Shown here: positions 11,736 to 24,599 of the stretch, one piece after another
How positions within the stretch are numbered: the stretch's first letter is position 1
How the letters are laid out: each line of letters begins with the position of its first letter
From: Sapria himalayana
Lineage: Eukaryota; Streptophyta; Magnoliopsida; Malpighiales; Rafflesiaceae
DNA length: 64,000 nucleotides
Direction of reading: 5' to 3'
NCBI GenBank assembly: GCA_029783825.1
Contig: JAREIK010003088.1
Coordinates: forward strand, 674,084-738,083
Notes under the pieces: generated by a model
What the model saw: only the letters and a program-made list of their open reading frames with translations
What the model was told of the DNA's origin: nothing
Database searches by the model: none
Translations under genes and position numbers: made by a program

Positions 11736-14700
11736 AATAGAGCAGAGTGTTTATCTAAGATTGAAGTATTTTGAATCGATTATTCAAAAAATATCTTCCG
11801 AATAAACAATTCTAAAAATATCATTCTGACCTAAATATTTTTTCTTTGATCAGTTAGATCCAATGCAGATCTATTTAGATCCAAAGGATTTATGTCAATT
11901 CAATACCAAATTCTACAAGATCCTCGATTTTTTGCTCAAAAATTTTCAAAAATCTCTGAACAAAATAGCATAAGAATCTAAGTTCATCAAGCTCGAGGTT
12001 TATCCATATACCCCTATTTGATAATGAAAACTTTGATTATTGATATGTGAAAATAAAAACACTATTTATATCACAAGATATATGATATCTTATTGAATCA
12101 CGTTACACATAACCTTCAAACTTCTCATCTCTAGAAGAAAAAAAAGTAATAAAAGAACAAGAATTGAGGAAATCAAATGCAAGAGCATTAATGTTCATCC
12201 AACAATGAGTCAGTAATGCTATTTTTCCTCGGTTACTAGGTTGTACTCAAACCAAAGAGACTTGGGATATCCTTAATAAAGAGTTCTAGGGAGATAAAAA
12301 AATTCCGAGAAACTTTTCTTCACTCATTAAGGAAGGAGTTTGAGAATCTGATAATGAACAACTCAGATTCTCTTACTGAGTTCTCCACTCAGTTTCTGGA
12401 TATAGTAAATCAACTAAAAATGCATGGAGAAATTATTAAAGAAACCTAATTAGTAGAGAAATTGCTCATTTATATGTTTGATAAATTTGATTCCTTTGTG
12501 GCTATAATAAAGAAAACATTAGATCTATCTGACCTGACCATTCAAGAAGTTCTAAGCTCCTTAAAATCATATGAGACCAAACTACTCAGGAGGGTAGTAT
12601 CATTTGTTGAATCGGGCATGCAATCAAGATGAGATACTCAAACACTGAAGGAAGAAAACCAAGTAACATAAACTAAAGGAAAGAGGCCATCTAGGTATGT
12701 TTCAAAAAATAAAAATAGAAATAAAAATAAACATCATACCTCTTCTATAACCTCTAATATCCCTCTCAAGGGATCATTAATCTCTTACAATATATGCAAG
12801 AAAACCAACCATACCGAAAAAGAGTATTAGTTCAGAAAACAAAACTAATGTCTAAACTATAAAAAGTTTGGACACCTCTCTAAGGACTGTAGGTTGAAGC
12901 ATATTCAGTGTGCTAGTTGTGCAGAGCAAATAACTTATGTAGAACACTTGTTCATGTAACTGAAATAAAAAAAACCCTCTCCTATTGTATGGTTTCTGGA
13001 TAGTGGCTGTTCAAATCACATGTCTGGTAATCAAAATATTATTGTGGATTTACTACTAGTAGTAAATTCATAAGTAAAATTAGAAAACGGTGACCTTGTC
13101 CAAGTAAAAGCCAAGGGCAGAGTCACTATCCCTACACCCACATGAGATAAAATCATAAGAGATGTCCTGCTTGTTCCAGTACTTGACCAAAATCTCCTCA
13201 ATATGAGGTAGTTAATAGAAAGTGGTTTCAGTTTGGTATTCAAAAAGAATATTTGTCAGATATATTTGATCAAGAGTCAGAGGAACCTCTCAGGATAGTA
13301 AAGAGGTCCAGTGGAAAAATTTTTCCACTAACCTTTAATCAAATAGTGGATAAGGCATTAATCATGAATGCTGAGTTAGAAGTATCCTTGTAGCATGGAA
13401 GATTTGGGCACCTTAATTACACATGTTTAAAAAACCTTTTTCAAAATCAACTTGTAAAAGGTGTACCTACTAACCTAAGCATTCTCACTTCTATTTGTGA
13501 AGAATGTGCCTTAGGGAAGTAGTCTAGACAGAGCTTTCCCAAGGACTCTTCCTGAAAAATATACCAACCCTGGAAATGATTTATGCAGACATCTACGGAC
13601 CTATGTCAGTCTAGTCCTTGGCAAACAATAACTACTTCTTGTTTTTTGTTGATGATTGCCCTCGACACATGTGGGTGTATTTCTTTAAACAAAAGGCTGG
13701 AGCCCTTGATTGTTCCATGATATGTTTACCCCTAATAGAGAGATAATCTAGTCTAAGTTTGAAAACACTTAGAACAAATAGAGGTGATGAATTTCTCTCA
13801 CTGAAGTTTAATAATTTCTGTGAATAAAGAGGATTTCACACACTTAATAACTTCATACTAACCATAACAAAATGGTATTGTTGAGATGAAAAATATGAGT
13901 ATAATGAAAATAGCAGAACTTTCTTGAATGAAAAACATATGTTTAAACATTATTGGGCAGAGGCTATAAATACATGAATATACATGCTCAATAAAAGTAC
14001 TACTAAGGCATTAGATAATCTCACTACACTACATGCTTGGAGTGGGAGGAAACTCAATGTGAAAGATCCCAAAGTATTAGGGAGTGTGTGCTACTCCCAC
14101 GTAATGAAACCTACTAGAACCAAGTTAGACTCCAAGAATTTAAAATGTATTCTAGTTGGATACAATCTACAATCCAAGGGTTACAGACCATATTCACCAG
14201 AAACAAAGATATTTCTGGTGAGTAGATAAGAGATTGTTGATGAAAATGCAAAATGAGAAGAAAACTTCCAAAATTCTGATGTGCAAACTACTAGCATACA
14301 AGGCTGCAATATAGATGTATCCGTAAGTGATAACAAAGAAAACAAGCCAAGGTATGTTTCATGCTCCCCTTCTGACTTAGAGTCGGACATAGAGGAGATA
14401 CATAGCATAATTACACCTATAAAATATAAGTCATTAAATGAGATATACATACCAACGATGCAATTACTCCTCGGTTGAGTCACTCAACTATGAAGAGGTA
14501 GTAAAATATCAAGTATGGGTTGTTGCAATGAAAACAAAAATGTCTGTCATTATAATAAACCACACTTTGACTTTAGTAGACTTACCCCAAAATATCAACT
14601 TTAGTAGCCAATGGTTATTCCTAAAAGATTGTCACATACTATTTTGAAATCTTTGCCCAGTGGCACAGTTAGAAACTATGAGATTTCTAATAGCCTTAGC

Positions 14701-15620
14701 TGGACAGAAAGGTTAGGCCTTGTTCCAACTAAATATTAAATCAGTCTTCTTGAATGGTAAGATCAAGGAGGAGATTTATGTAGAACCCCTTGGGTTTATA
14801 AAACAAGGAGCTGAGCACTGTATTTATAGATTAAACAAGGCTCTTTGTTGGTTGAAACAAGCTCCTCGTGCTTGGTATAAAAAAAACTCTTACTTGTTGA
14901 ACCAAGGATTCAAACATAGTATGAGTGAGCCAATACTCTATATTTAAAAGGCTAAAATTATGGAATACTGATTGTGTCAATCTATGTAGATGACATAATC
15001 TTTATGAGTAATAAATCAAAACTAATAGAAGCCTTTAGACGAGATGTGCAAACTGAGTATGAAATGTCAGACTTAGAAAACTTAAAGTACTTCTTGGGAC
15101 TTGAAATCTTTCAAGATCCAAGTGGTGTATCGGTATGCCAAACAAGATACATACAGTCTATATTGAGAAACTATAGCATGAGTAACTGTAAATCAGTTTC
15201 TGCACCTCTGGTTGTAAACCATAAATTAATTTTTGCTCAGGGTAGAATAGTTAATAGAAAGACATACAGAAGCCTAATTGGAAGTCTATTGAATGCATCT
15301 ACCACATGACCTGACATAATATATGTTGTACATCTTTTGTCTCGATTTATGCATGCACCTAATCATATACACCTTAATACTGCCAAATAAGTCTTAAGGT
15401 ATCTTAAAGTAACTCTAGACTTGGGCCTAAAGTGCTCCAAAATCACTCACACAAAAATATTTGGGTATTGTGATAGTGAATGGGAAAGATGTCTAAAAAA
15501 TTATCGATGTACTTCTAGATACATCTTCACTCTAGGAACTATAGCTGTTCTTGGTCATCCAAGATATAATCTTCAGTTACACTATCTACTACTGAAGCTG
15601 AATAAGTTTTTTGGTCATCT
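11736..15620 (+). pseudogene. Decayed Ty1/copia gag-pol
   Basis: This is co-linear with the element at 48.2-52.6 kb and belongs to the same or a sister family. The gag is at about 12130-12600 (ELRKSNARALMFIQQ, FPRLLGCTQTKETWDIL), followed by zinc-knuckle remnants near 12850-12930. Protease-like WFLDSGCSNHMSGN is at about 12988, integrase pieces at 13400-14230, and reverse transcriptase at 14690-15310, with [33 protein letters not shown] and the polymerase motif YVDDIIFMS at about 14983. RNase H reaches STTEAE near 15590 and then stops; the 3' end and 3' LTR are missing. Dozens of stops and frame changes make it long dead. Confidence 0.85.
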
Positions 15621-15689
15621 AAGATATCTGAAAAATATCTTTATTAGAATAAAATTTATTCATCTGATACATTTAAATTTTTAGATGAA

Positions 15690-17885
15690 TAAATAAAAAT
15701 TATATAACTTCTCATATGAATACATCCATTTGTATTACATAGAGCCTTCTATCTTTGATTCATAAGGCAAGTGGATTGTATAATATTTCATGGAGTCGAA
15801 GAAACTAGAAGGAAAAATGTGCATATATCTACATATAATTATGAGTATATCATTGATATTATAAGTGAGATTCTTAAAAAAAATTTATTTCAGTCAATGA
15901 TTCCCAAACATTTTCTAGAAGTAATTCATGTAATGTTATGGGCATTATTTTTGGCATAAACACATATCAATAATGACTTTTCATCCCAAATAACTTGTAC
16001 TTATTCATATCGATACATCTTTCCATGTTAGATGCATATCCATTAGAAAACCTAAACTCTATCAGGCATTTGCACAAAGCTTTCATTGCATCCTTGTCAA
16101 GACTATAACAAGCCTAATAGAATTTATTCATTAATTCATTCTTATGTAATTATGAACATGAACATAAATTTTTTAAATCCTCTCTTGATATAGAATTGTC
16201 CCTTGTTCCTTCTTCCATATTCATGAAAATATTAAATATATTATCAAAAAGTTATTCTTTATGTGCATCACATCTAAGTTATACCTAATTAGGTTAGTTT
16301 TTCAATAAGACAAATCTCAAAAGATATTTCGTTTCATCCAACCATAGTGACGATTCTTCAAATTTTGTATAATAATGCAATCTACATCAACATCTATAAT
16401 ATTTTTGAAGCCATATCTTTCAATTACCTTTAATATTTCAGCGCTTGACCTCAAAGTTGGTGTACCTTTAACAACTATCTGGCTTTTCCTAAATGCTTTA
16501 ATATTCTTATAAAATAAATATTTCATATGTAAAAACTTATGATAGTTATCAAACCAAGAAGTAATTTATCCTTCACTTAGAAAAAATACATCAAAGTTCT
16601 CCATGTAGTAAGTACAAGCTTATTTTCCTATAGTACATAATCTTTACAACATTGAATATGATAGAAAATCATTTATAGTCTACATAAGTCTACTCGTATT
16701 TGGAAGTTATTCTTTCTATATATATCGTATGTTTGCACACCATACTCACATAATTTTTTTAGCTCTACAATCGAAGGTTGTAAAAAAATATTTAACATTT
16801 TTTTGGGTTTCTCGGACTGGGTATGATAACACAAAAATATACTCATCTTTTATACATATCCATGGTAGTAAATTATATGGTATAATAATCACTAGCCATG
16901 AAGAGCATATAAATCTTAGATTTTAACTTTTATCTGCAAAAGATGGATGAATATCATTGATATGAATAATCTTTATAAACAAAGAGTCAATGGGAAGTAA
17001 TTGGTATTCTTAAGTAGAATATCTGTTTTTAGCCTTTCACATACAGTATGTCTTTTGTACAGAAGATAGTTAACGAAATTACAAGTAATTGCTTAACTAT
17101 CTTCACCCCAATATATCATGCAGCCATTAATGCAGTAATATATTTTTTTATAGGAAAACTCAAACCTCACATTAACTACTTTATAGTGTAAAAGCTATTT
17201 TATAAGATATTGTTTTTTGGTATCAATCCAAATAATAACTCGCATATTTCATCAAAACACATTTTTAAAAAATGATGTTTTGCCTTTAAATTCAAAAGTA
17301 TGATCACCGTAGATAACTTTACGTAGCCATATAGATTACCTGGTCAAACTTATTCTTATGATACTTTGAGCATTTCATAAAATTATTTTATTGATGATTT
17401 TGAGATATCATTAGTGACTTCTAAATTAAAGGAATGACCAATACAACATGGCTTCACATGGGTCATTGGGATTGACATTCTCTATTGTAACATTTGAATC
17501 AACACTTCTATGTATATAATACTTTATTTTTTGTGGCATATCTATTTTCTCATTTTTATACCAGATATAAAAATCACTAACAAATCCATATTTTGCAAGA
17601 TTAAATCATACTATTTTCATATCTTAGAAACTCTAATTCTGACATTTATGGTTATCACATGGTCATCTTATTTTTATTCTATCCATTAATTAAAGGTACA
17701 TTTTAGAAAAGCAAACAAACTTTTCAATCCCCTCTACAAACTCATCCATCAAAAATCCATTTCTTAGCATGATATTCATCCATTGACAATCAATCATATA
17801 ATATTTTTCATTCTTATAACATATAATACCAACATATATTGAATAATAATAATATATATAATTACTTATTTGTAATAAATTCATA
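15690..17885 (-). pseudogene. Decayed TNP2 transposase of a CACTA element, copy 2
   Basis: Read on the minus strand from right to left. MDCQWMNIMLRNGFLMDEFVEGIEKFVCF (17800-17700) is the N-terminal transposase-associated domain. Around 16526-16317, FRKSQIVVKGTPTLRSSAEI is followed by the tryptophan-lysine stretch YGWMKRNIF, then RYNLDVMHI near 16275 from the TNP2 core. Near 16100-15960, ACYSLDKDAMKAF and SNGYASNMERCIDM...KLFGMKSH come from the region before DUF4218. Stops and frameshifts occur throughout. It is shorter and more broken than the TNP2 copy at 29-32 kb and is not inside the large CACTA element. Confidence 0.75.
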
Positions 17886-19030
17886 GAAACATATTTTATG
17901 ACATTACATAAATATCATAAAAATATTATAGTCACATTATTAATATGTAAGTTTGTATTAAAATGAGATAATAGAGTTTGCATTAATCTCTTAGATAATT
18001 ACCAATAGCATTCAGTTTAATTTTTCGCACATACAAAAAACTAAATATTTCATATTTATCTATAAAGAATGAAATCACTTAAGCAAAAATCACATACAAG
18101 CAAAATATAATATTATATTCCAAATGAATAGAATAATTTTTTTGGCAAAAAAAAAATCACAATTATATAAAAACAAAAAATATAGCAACACAATGCTATA
18201 TTTGAAGAATAATCTATAGTATGCAGGATATGTGCATATGATCATAAAAATACTAGAATAATTAGGAGATATCTTTAGAGATAAAGTTTACCCCCCAACT
18301 ATTGAGACTTTAGATTAATTATCCTCGATTACAATTTGTTACAAGAAATAATACTATTTGATTTTAAGATTATATGGATGTAGAAGATATTTGAAGGTAG
18401 TAGGATTGTAATGTTGTGATGTAAAAAGTTTGGTATGTGATAGAAATTTTTTAAAAATTTAGTTTATATATGAAATATCATAATATAAAAATATTTTGCG
18501 GGTAATAGATTCACTCTTTAAATGTGTGAAAAAAATGATCTTTTATGAAATTTTATATTTCTTCATTTGTGGTTAATAAATCAAATACTTTTAGATTCTA
18601 TTATATTTGTGGTTAATTAAACCATTAAAAATGATAACACGAACCCTAATATATAATATTTCAATGGGGTTAAGTGCTCATATGTTTCTTTGATCTCAAC
18701 AAATTATGTTCCGGTATAGTCGATTCCTGTGAAAGTAAAAATATGTAGTAACTATATTGACAAAGATATTTTATATAATAGAAATTTTCTAAAAATTCGC
18801 AATGCCAATACATATCAATATACTAATAAAAATATAACAACGTTAGATAGTGAAAGAGCAAAGCAAAAAATTAATAGGGATTTTCAAAAATCTATTTAAA
18901 GCATTTTACATGGACTAAGTATATATGGGGAAAATCAAAAAATTAAATTGCATACCTCAATGATAAATCATTAGGGCGAGGAACACAAGCATGAAGATAA
19001 TCTCGATTAGGTGGATGGGTAATGACAGAA
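17886..19030. other. AT-rich DNA upstream of the TNP2 remnant
   Basis: No open frame. By position it would be the leader or intron of the broken CACTA element. Confidence 0.35.
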
Positions 19031-19571
19031 TACAATTAGTGATAATTTAGTCCAAACCCCAAATTTTTTTTCTAATGGATTAAGTGTTCATTGAAAAAAT
19101 AATTAACATCAAATAGTAACTGAATGAGTTTTCATTTCTAAAGTAGTGATGGAATTCAATTCCGTCACCAAAATTATTAAAGTGTAACATTTAAGGACTC
19201 ATTCAATTTCAAAAGGAGTGACAAAAATGAATTCTATCGCTAAATTCTGAAGCGAATCCACAATCCATTTCTAAACTAATTGAAACATAATTCACTTTCA
19301 TTGTAATTTTTATTTTCAATGTAATTTTTAGATAAATTATCATTTTCAAAAATAAATACATGTGGAAATGAAATTTTCTATCACTAAATGTCATATAAGG
19401 TAATCGACCAATGACCCCACGTGATATTAGCGACAAAAGGTTCAACCTTTTCAATTTTCGTCTTTACTTTCATTTCTAATTCTATTTCCATATAATGTGA
19501 AATAATTCTTACCTTTTAATAGCGACGTAATATTTTTTTCATTTCTAATTTTTGTAGAAAAGTGTCCTTTT
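19030..19571. mobile_element. Possible subterminal region and end of a broken CACTA element
   Basis: Recurrent words such as ATTCCGTCACC, TCTATCGCTAAAT, TTAGCGACAAAA and TAGCGACGTAAT in alternating orientations resemble the subterminal motifs of CACTA elements. Near 19560-19571 the minus strand begins CACTTTTCTACAAAAAT, similar to a CACTACAA-type terminus with changes. Together with the TNP2 remnant to the left this may be one truncated minus-strand element. Confidence 0.35.
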
Positions 19572-19793
19572 CATTTTTATTCTGTTTCAATCTCATTCCT
19601 AATTTTATAAATGGGATTGAGCATCTCTATTTTCTATTTATATTTCATCATTTTCTTATAGTAATATATACATATAGATAACAAATATGTTTATTTATTT
19701 CGATTTCTTTATATACATTTATATATACAAATATAAAATAGATATATCTATTTATTATGCACATATGTATAAACTAATATAGCATACGTACTT

Positions 19794-19830
<37 letters not shown>

Positions 19831-19897
19831 AGCCTATATAGCACACGCACGCGCGCACACACACATATATATGGTTATACATGTGTGTGTGTGTGTC
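19794..19897. repeat. Compound (CA)n/(TA)n/(TG)n microsatellite
   Basis: (AC) run, (TA) run, a short spacer, then ACACGCACGCGCGCACACACAC, (AT), and a (GT) run. Alternating purine-pyrimidine DNA of this kind can form Z-DNA or a small hairpin. Confidence 0.9.
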
Positions 19898-20159
19898 TTT
19901 TGATTTTAAAATATCAAATATTTTTCAAAAATACTTTTTGATATTAAAGTTGGTTTACATTTTTTTACAAAGCACTTTTCAAACAGAAAAGTGGTTTCCA
20001 TTTTTTGGTAATAGTAAATTATCTTTTCATAGCATCACCAAAAGATAATTACAAATAACCTTAAATTTTATTAATATAAAAACATATTATTTTCATTTTT
20101 GAAAACATATTGATTTTATTTCTAAAAATATTCTATTGGAGTGTTAGCAGTATTATTTT

Positions 20160-20900
20160 TGTTTTAAAAAACACATTCAAAATACAAGATGTAGATTACA
20201 AATGGAATGACATCTAGACAATTGCTGATATGAAGAAGAGAGTGAAGTAAAAGAACTAGAAGCAATTTTGGACAAAGAAAAGTTGCAATAGGCATTGATG
20301 AATAAAACTATTATTAAGTTGTGATATTTCTTAAAATCATGACTGAAGAATAATCAAAACAAGTTCTTGTGAAGTTGCAAAAAAATGGGTGATACCATGA
20401 AATTCCCATATAAATAACACAGATAAATAATTGGGGGAACTCTTGAGAATATAAAAAAGTTACAAGATAATGAAAATCCATTGGTGATTGATGAAACATT
20501 TGGAGATAAAGGCAAAAGTGGAGATGATCATGACTTTTGAAAAAGTCATGACTACATAAATCGGTTTGCCAAAGGAATAAGTTGTGGCAAGAGAAAAAAA
20601 TAATGAATTTGATGAAACAAAAGCTACAAGAGAAGGCTATGCCATTTTTCATAGCGGTAGTATAATTACTTGAGAGAATAAATGTTGACATCATGATAAT
20701 TTATAAAGTTACAACATCCTAAAAGAATGAATCGGGTAGTTGATCAGATGTTGAAGGAAGGTTTGAATGATATGACAAAAAAAATACAGAAAAGATAGCA
20801 TAGACTAATGAAGTTACTGATGGAAAAAAAATCAAAAATATAGTCTAGATAAAGATATTAAACATAACAATGTTTGAGTGACAACTCAATGTTTATTTTT
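20160..20900 (+). other. Unassigned, weakly coding-like stretch
   Basis: The minus-strand frame of 126 codons (20314-20694) is hydrophobic and looks like the complement of a lysine/glutamate-rich plus-strand sequence broken by many stops. Plus-strand words such as DETKATREGYAIF occur without a family match. It is probably an old transposon-internal region. Confidence 0.25.
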
Positions 20901-20929
20901 ATGCTTGAGAGCTATATTTATACTTTCCT

Positions 20930-21480
20930 CAAGTTTCATTGGTAGGAATCATATGAGTGCTAGCAACTCAAGTAGTTATCACTATTTTGTGATTTACAAT
21001 ACACTTATACACATTCAATGGATTATCTATCATCAACCTTTATGGTGATGATGTGACTCTTATATTAAAAGATGAAACTCCTAAAAGAATGTTCTATAAA
21101 ATATTCACTTCAATCATGAACTAGTTCTTTTGGGTTATGTACAATGAATTGATGTGTAAAATTATTTATACTTTTTGTTTCCTAAGTATAATACTCATAA
21201 TGATTAACATACCTAAATTTTGAGTATTAATATATAAGTTTATTTCATGCATCATGGTTAGAAGGACTATTACTTCTTTCCTATCATATGTATAAGTGAG
21301 CCTCATAGTTTACCTATCACTATCTACCATGATAACTCACACAAATCCATAAATAGTTAAATTACTAATTCAAGTTTTATTTAATTACCACATCAACCAA
21401 TTTTTATTTCACAACATATGTATTAAATATATTTATTAATAATAATCAAAATTATTTATGCATAACATATAAAAATTACA
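20930..21480 (+). repeat. Dispersed repeat family, copy 2
   Basis: Co-linear blocks are shared with 1950-2330 and, inverted, with about 61400-62400. It includes GAATGTTCTATAAAATATTC followed by TCATGAACTAGTTCTT and TATGTACAATGAATTG. It abuts the left end of the large CACTA element, with about 410 bp between. Confidence 0.5.
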
Positions 21481-23110
21481 TAAAATCTTGATCTCATGTT
21501 ATTTTGATAACATTGTTTGAATTTACTATAGTGATAAGGGATTTGAGTGTCATGCCACCCAACTCAAAGGTTTAGCTTATGACTTGTATCTATTTCATAT
21601 TTTTGGATCTCATTGGGAGTGTGAAAAATTACCATCATTTGATTGCTACGCTTTGACTTTTGTTTAGTGTATGGAAAGAAAAAGATTTTTTTATGCCATT
21701 TCACTTTTCATTTATACTATGTTATTTCTACATTTCATTAAGTAAAAAGTCATGGCTATCAAAAGAAATTATTATTTTAACTTAATCTCTTGAGTTTGAG
21801 GTCATGACTCTAAAAAATAGTAGTTGCTTTGAAATATATCACAATCTTACTACGAGACAAAGTTGTGGTACTATGAAATATCCATAACTTAATCACAACA
21901 AAAAAATGTCTATTTAGCTAGAGAAATTTAGCTATGAATAAAATTACTAGCTAATTAGCAAGGGATTAGCTAAGGAATTATAAGGGATTTTTGATTTTAA
22001 ATTAAAATAAAATTTTACAACAGATTAGTGATGGATTAGCGATGGAAATATTCGAATGAAAATTTTCCGTCGCTAAAAATACATAGATATTCACACAATG
22101 AAATGTGAGAATTTTAGCGACATATTTAGAGACAAAATTTCTTTAGCTAATTAGAACGAGATAAAATCCATTGCTAAATAATTATCTGAATTTATTTTTT
22201 TATGATTTTATATTTAATTGGAAGCGATAATTCCTTAAATATTTATTTTCTCAAAATATATGCATTTAGCTATGAATTTTTTCCTAACTATTTGGGCTAG
22301 CGATAATTTCCATCAGTAATCTTTAATGATATTTTTTAAGCATTATTTATTATAATAATTTATATAATTTTTTATATTAAAGGTGTATCATGATCTTTAG
22401 ATGAACAATCCTTGAAAGACACAATCTCTTTATATAATAATAAAAAATGATATTATAAATAAAAAATTTAATAAATATATAAATGCAAATAAAAATTTAT
22501 TTAAATATGATTAAAATAACTATTTTTTTGATTATAAATTAATTAAAAAATTATACTTAATTTTTTCTGAAATATTTATTTATGATATTTTAATATTTGT
22601 ATTAAAAAACATTATATAATTTATTATATAATTATAATATTTTTAAAAATATTTTAATTAATAAATAACATAACTAAAAATTACTTCTAATAAAAAATTA
22701 AAATAAACAATTGTTTGATTAAATAAAAAAATTTATAAAAATATATGAATAAATGAATAAACAAGTAAATATTTATAAAAATAAAAGTAAAAAATAATAT
22801 TTTTATGATTATATGAGTTTTTTAAAAATATAATAATTAAAAGATTTGAAATTTTGAATTATAAAAAAAATTTCAAATTTTTCATAAAATTTAAAAGAAA
22901 ATAAGTTGATATTTTAAGATTAATACATAGATGTTTAATTACATCAAAAAAAATTTGATGATTTAAAAAATAAATATTTCAGTGTGGTTATTAAATGAAC
23001 ATTTCGAAGATTAAAATTTATAATGACTAAAATATTCAAATTTTATGCCTTTATAATTATTTCATATTATATTAATAAAAAATAAATTGAATTCTTATAA
23101 ATTTATATCC

Positions 23111-23116
<6 letters not shown>

Positions 23117-23154
<38 letters not shown>
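23117..23154. repeat. (AT)n microsatellite
   Basis: Perfect AT dinucleotides. The equivalent tract in the right arm is where the copia element inserted. Confidence 0.9.
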
Positions 23155-23158
<4 letters not shown>

Positions 23159-23339
23159 TACTTTATTATTATATAATATTATTTTATTTATTTATGTAAT
23201 AATATTATTTATGGTTAAATAAAAATCTATTTCATTTATTTTATTTAAATTATTTATTTTTTATAATTTTAGTTTATTCTTATATTGTTGTATATTTATT
23301 TTCTATATATTTATATCCAATTTAGTATTTATATATAGT

Positions 23340-23467
23340 TTCCTTGAAAAAAATATATGCTGAGGCTTTAAGCACTTAACATTTTTCTTTCTTTCAACGA
23401 CGAGGAGAGAAGAAACAAAACACGACTACGTGAGCAACCTACAAAATCTACCTCTTCCTGTTACCAG
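23340..23467 (+). promoter_or_regulatory. Putative promoter-proximal leader exon, left arm
   Basis: A less AT-rich island from GCTGAGGCTTTAAGCACTTA to CTTCCTGTTACCAG, followed by GTAATATTATC from 23468. This looks like a noncoding first exon with a splice donor. The same block ending in GTTGCTAG then GTAATATTATC is present inverted at 35169-35300. Better conservation than the surrounding AT-rich DNA suggests function. If spliced, the 3' site could be TATATAG at 26987-26993, just before the TNPA-like coding region. Confidence 0.45.
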
Positions 23468-24599
23468 GTAATATTATCATTGCTCTTCTCCTACGAAATG
23501 CTATATACATATCTTTGTCTCTCTCAATTTAATTACCAATGGAAGATTTTCATTTTTACAAAATATTTGGGTATTTTTTTTTTATTTTCCCCATTTTTCC
23601 TTCTTTTTTCTTCTATTTTCATATCATTTATATGATTTTGACTCTACACCATTAATGAAACAATAAATTGTCAGTGTAAACTTTGTTCTTTTACTATTTA
23701 AATTTTTAGGGTTTTATTGATTTCAAATACTAACTGTTTGCATATTGTTTTCTCCTTTTGTAACTTAAGAAAATAAATGATGCTTGATGTATTCTATTTA
23801 TGTAACTTAAGAAAAAACAAACAAAATGTTTATGGGTTCTATTTTTGTTGTCTCCAAAATTATTATAAACAGATAATATTATATATAAACTTTTATACAT
23901 TTATATAATTGTATCACATTATATATAAATGTTTATACTTTAATATATATAAATATTTTATATTATATATAAACACTGATATGTTTATATAAACATATAA
24001 TATTTTATATATTTATTTATTTATTTATTTATACATATGTATTAATTTTTATAAATATCTATACAACATTTACATAAAACTATTCATTTATATAATTTTT
24101 TATATATCAATTATATAACATATAAAATGTTTATACATTTTTGTAAACATTTATATAACATATTAATTTTTATATAAATATATAATATTTATAATGTTTA
24201 TATAAATATGATATATATACTATATAATATTTATAAAAGTACTGCATATATATATTTATGTATAAGTAACATTTATAAAAATATTCTAAACACAAATATT
24301 ATATCTAAACACTTGTATAATTATATAATCATATGTCATTATGTATAAAAGTATTTATAACTATATTTATAATCATGTAAACTATTTTAATAACTATTTT
24401 TATAACTATATATAACTATTTTTAAACTATATAATAATTTATAACTATATGTATAATTATATATAACTATATATAATTGTATTTTACTAAATGTATAACT
24501 ATAAAAATGTTATATATAATTATGTCTTTAACTACGTACGTATTTATAACTATATCTGTATAACTATATATAAATATTTGTATAATTCTGTAACACTCT

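Noticed and set aside
13031..13243. 70-codon minus-strand frame
   Set aside because: Opposite the protease region of the decayed copia at 11.7-15.6 kb.
20314..20694. 126-codon minus-strand frame
   Set aside because: Hydrophobic low-complexity composition typical of the complement of a Lys/Glu-rich decayed sequence; no motif or family likeness.
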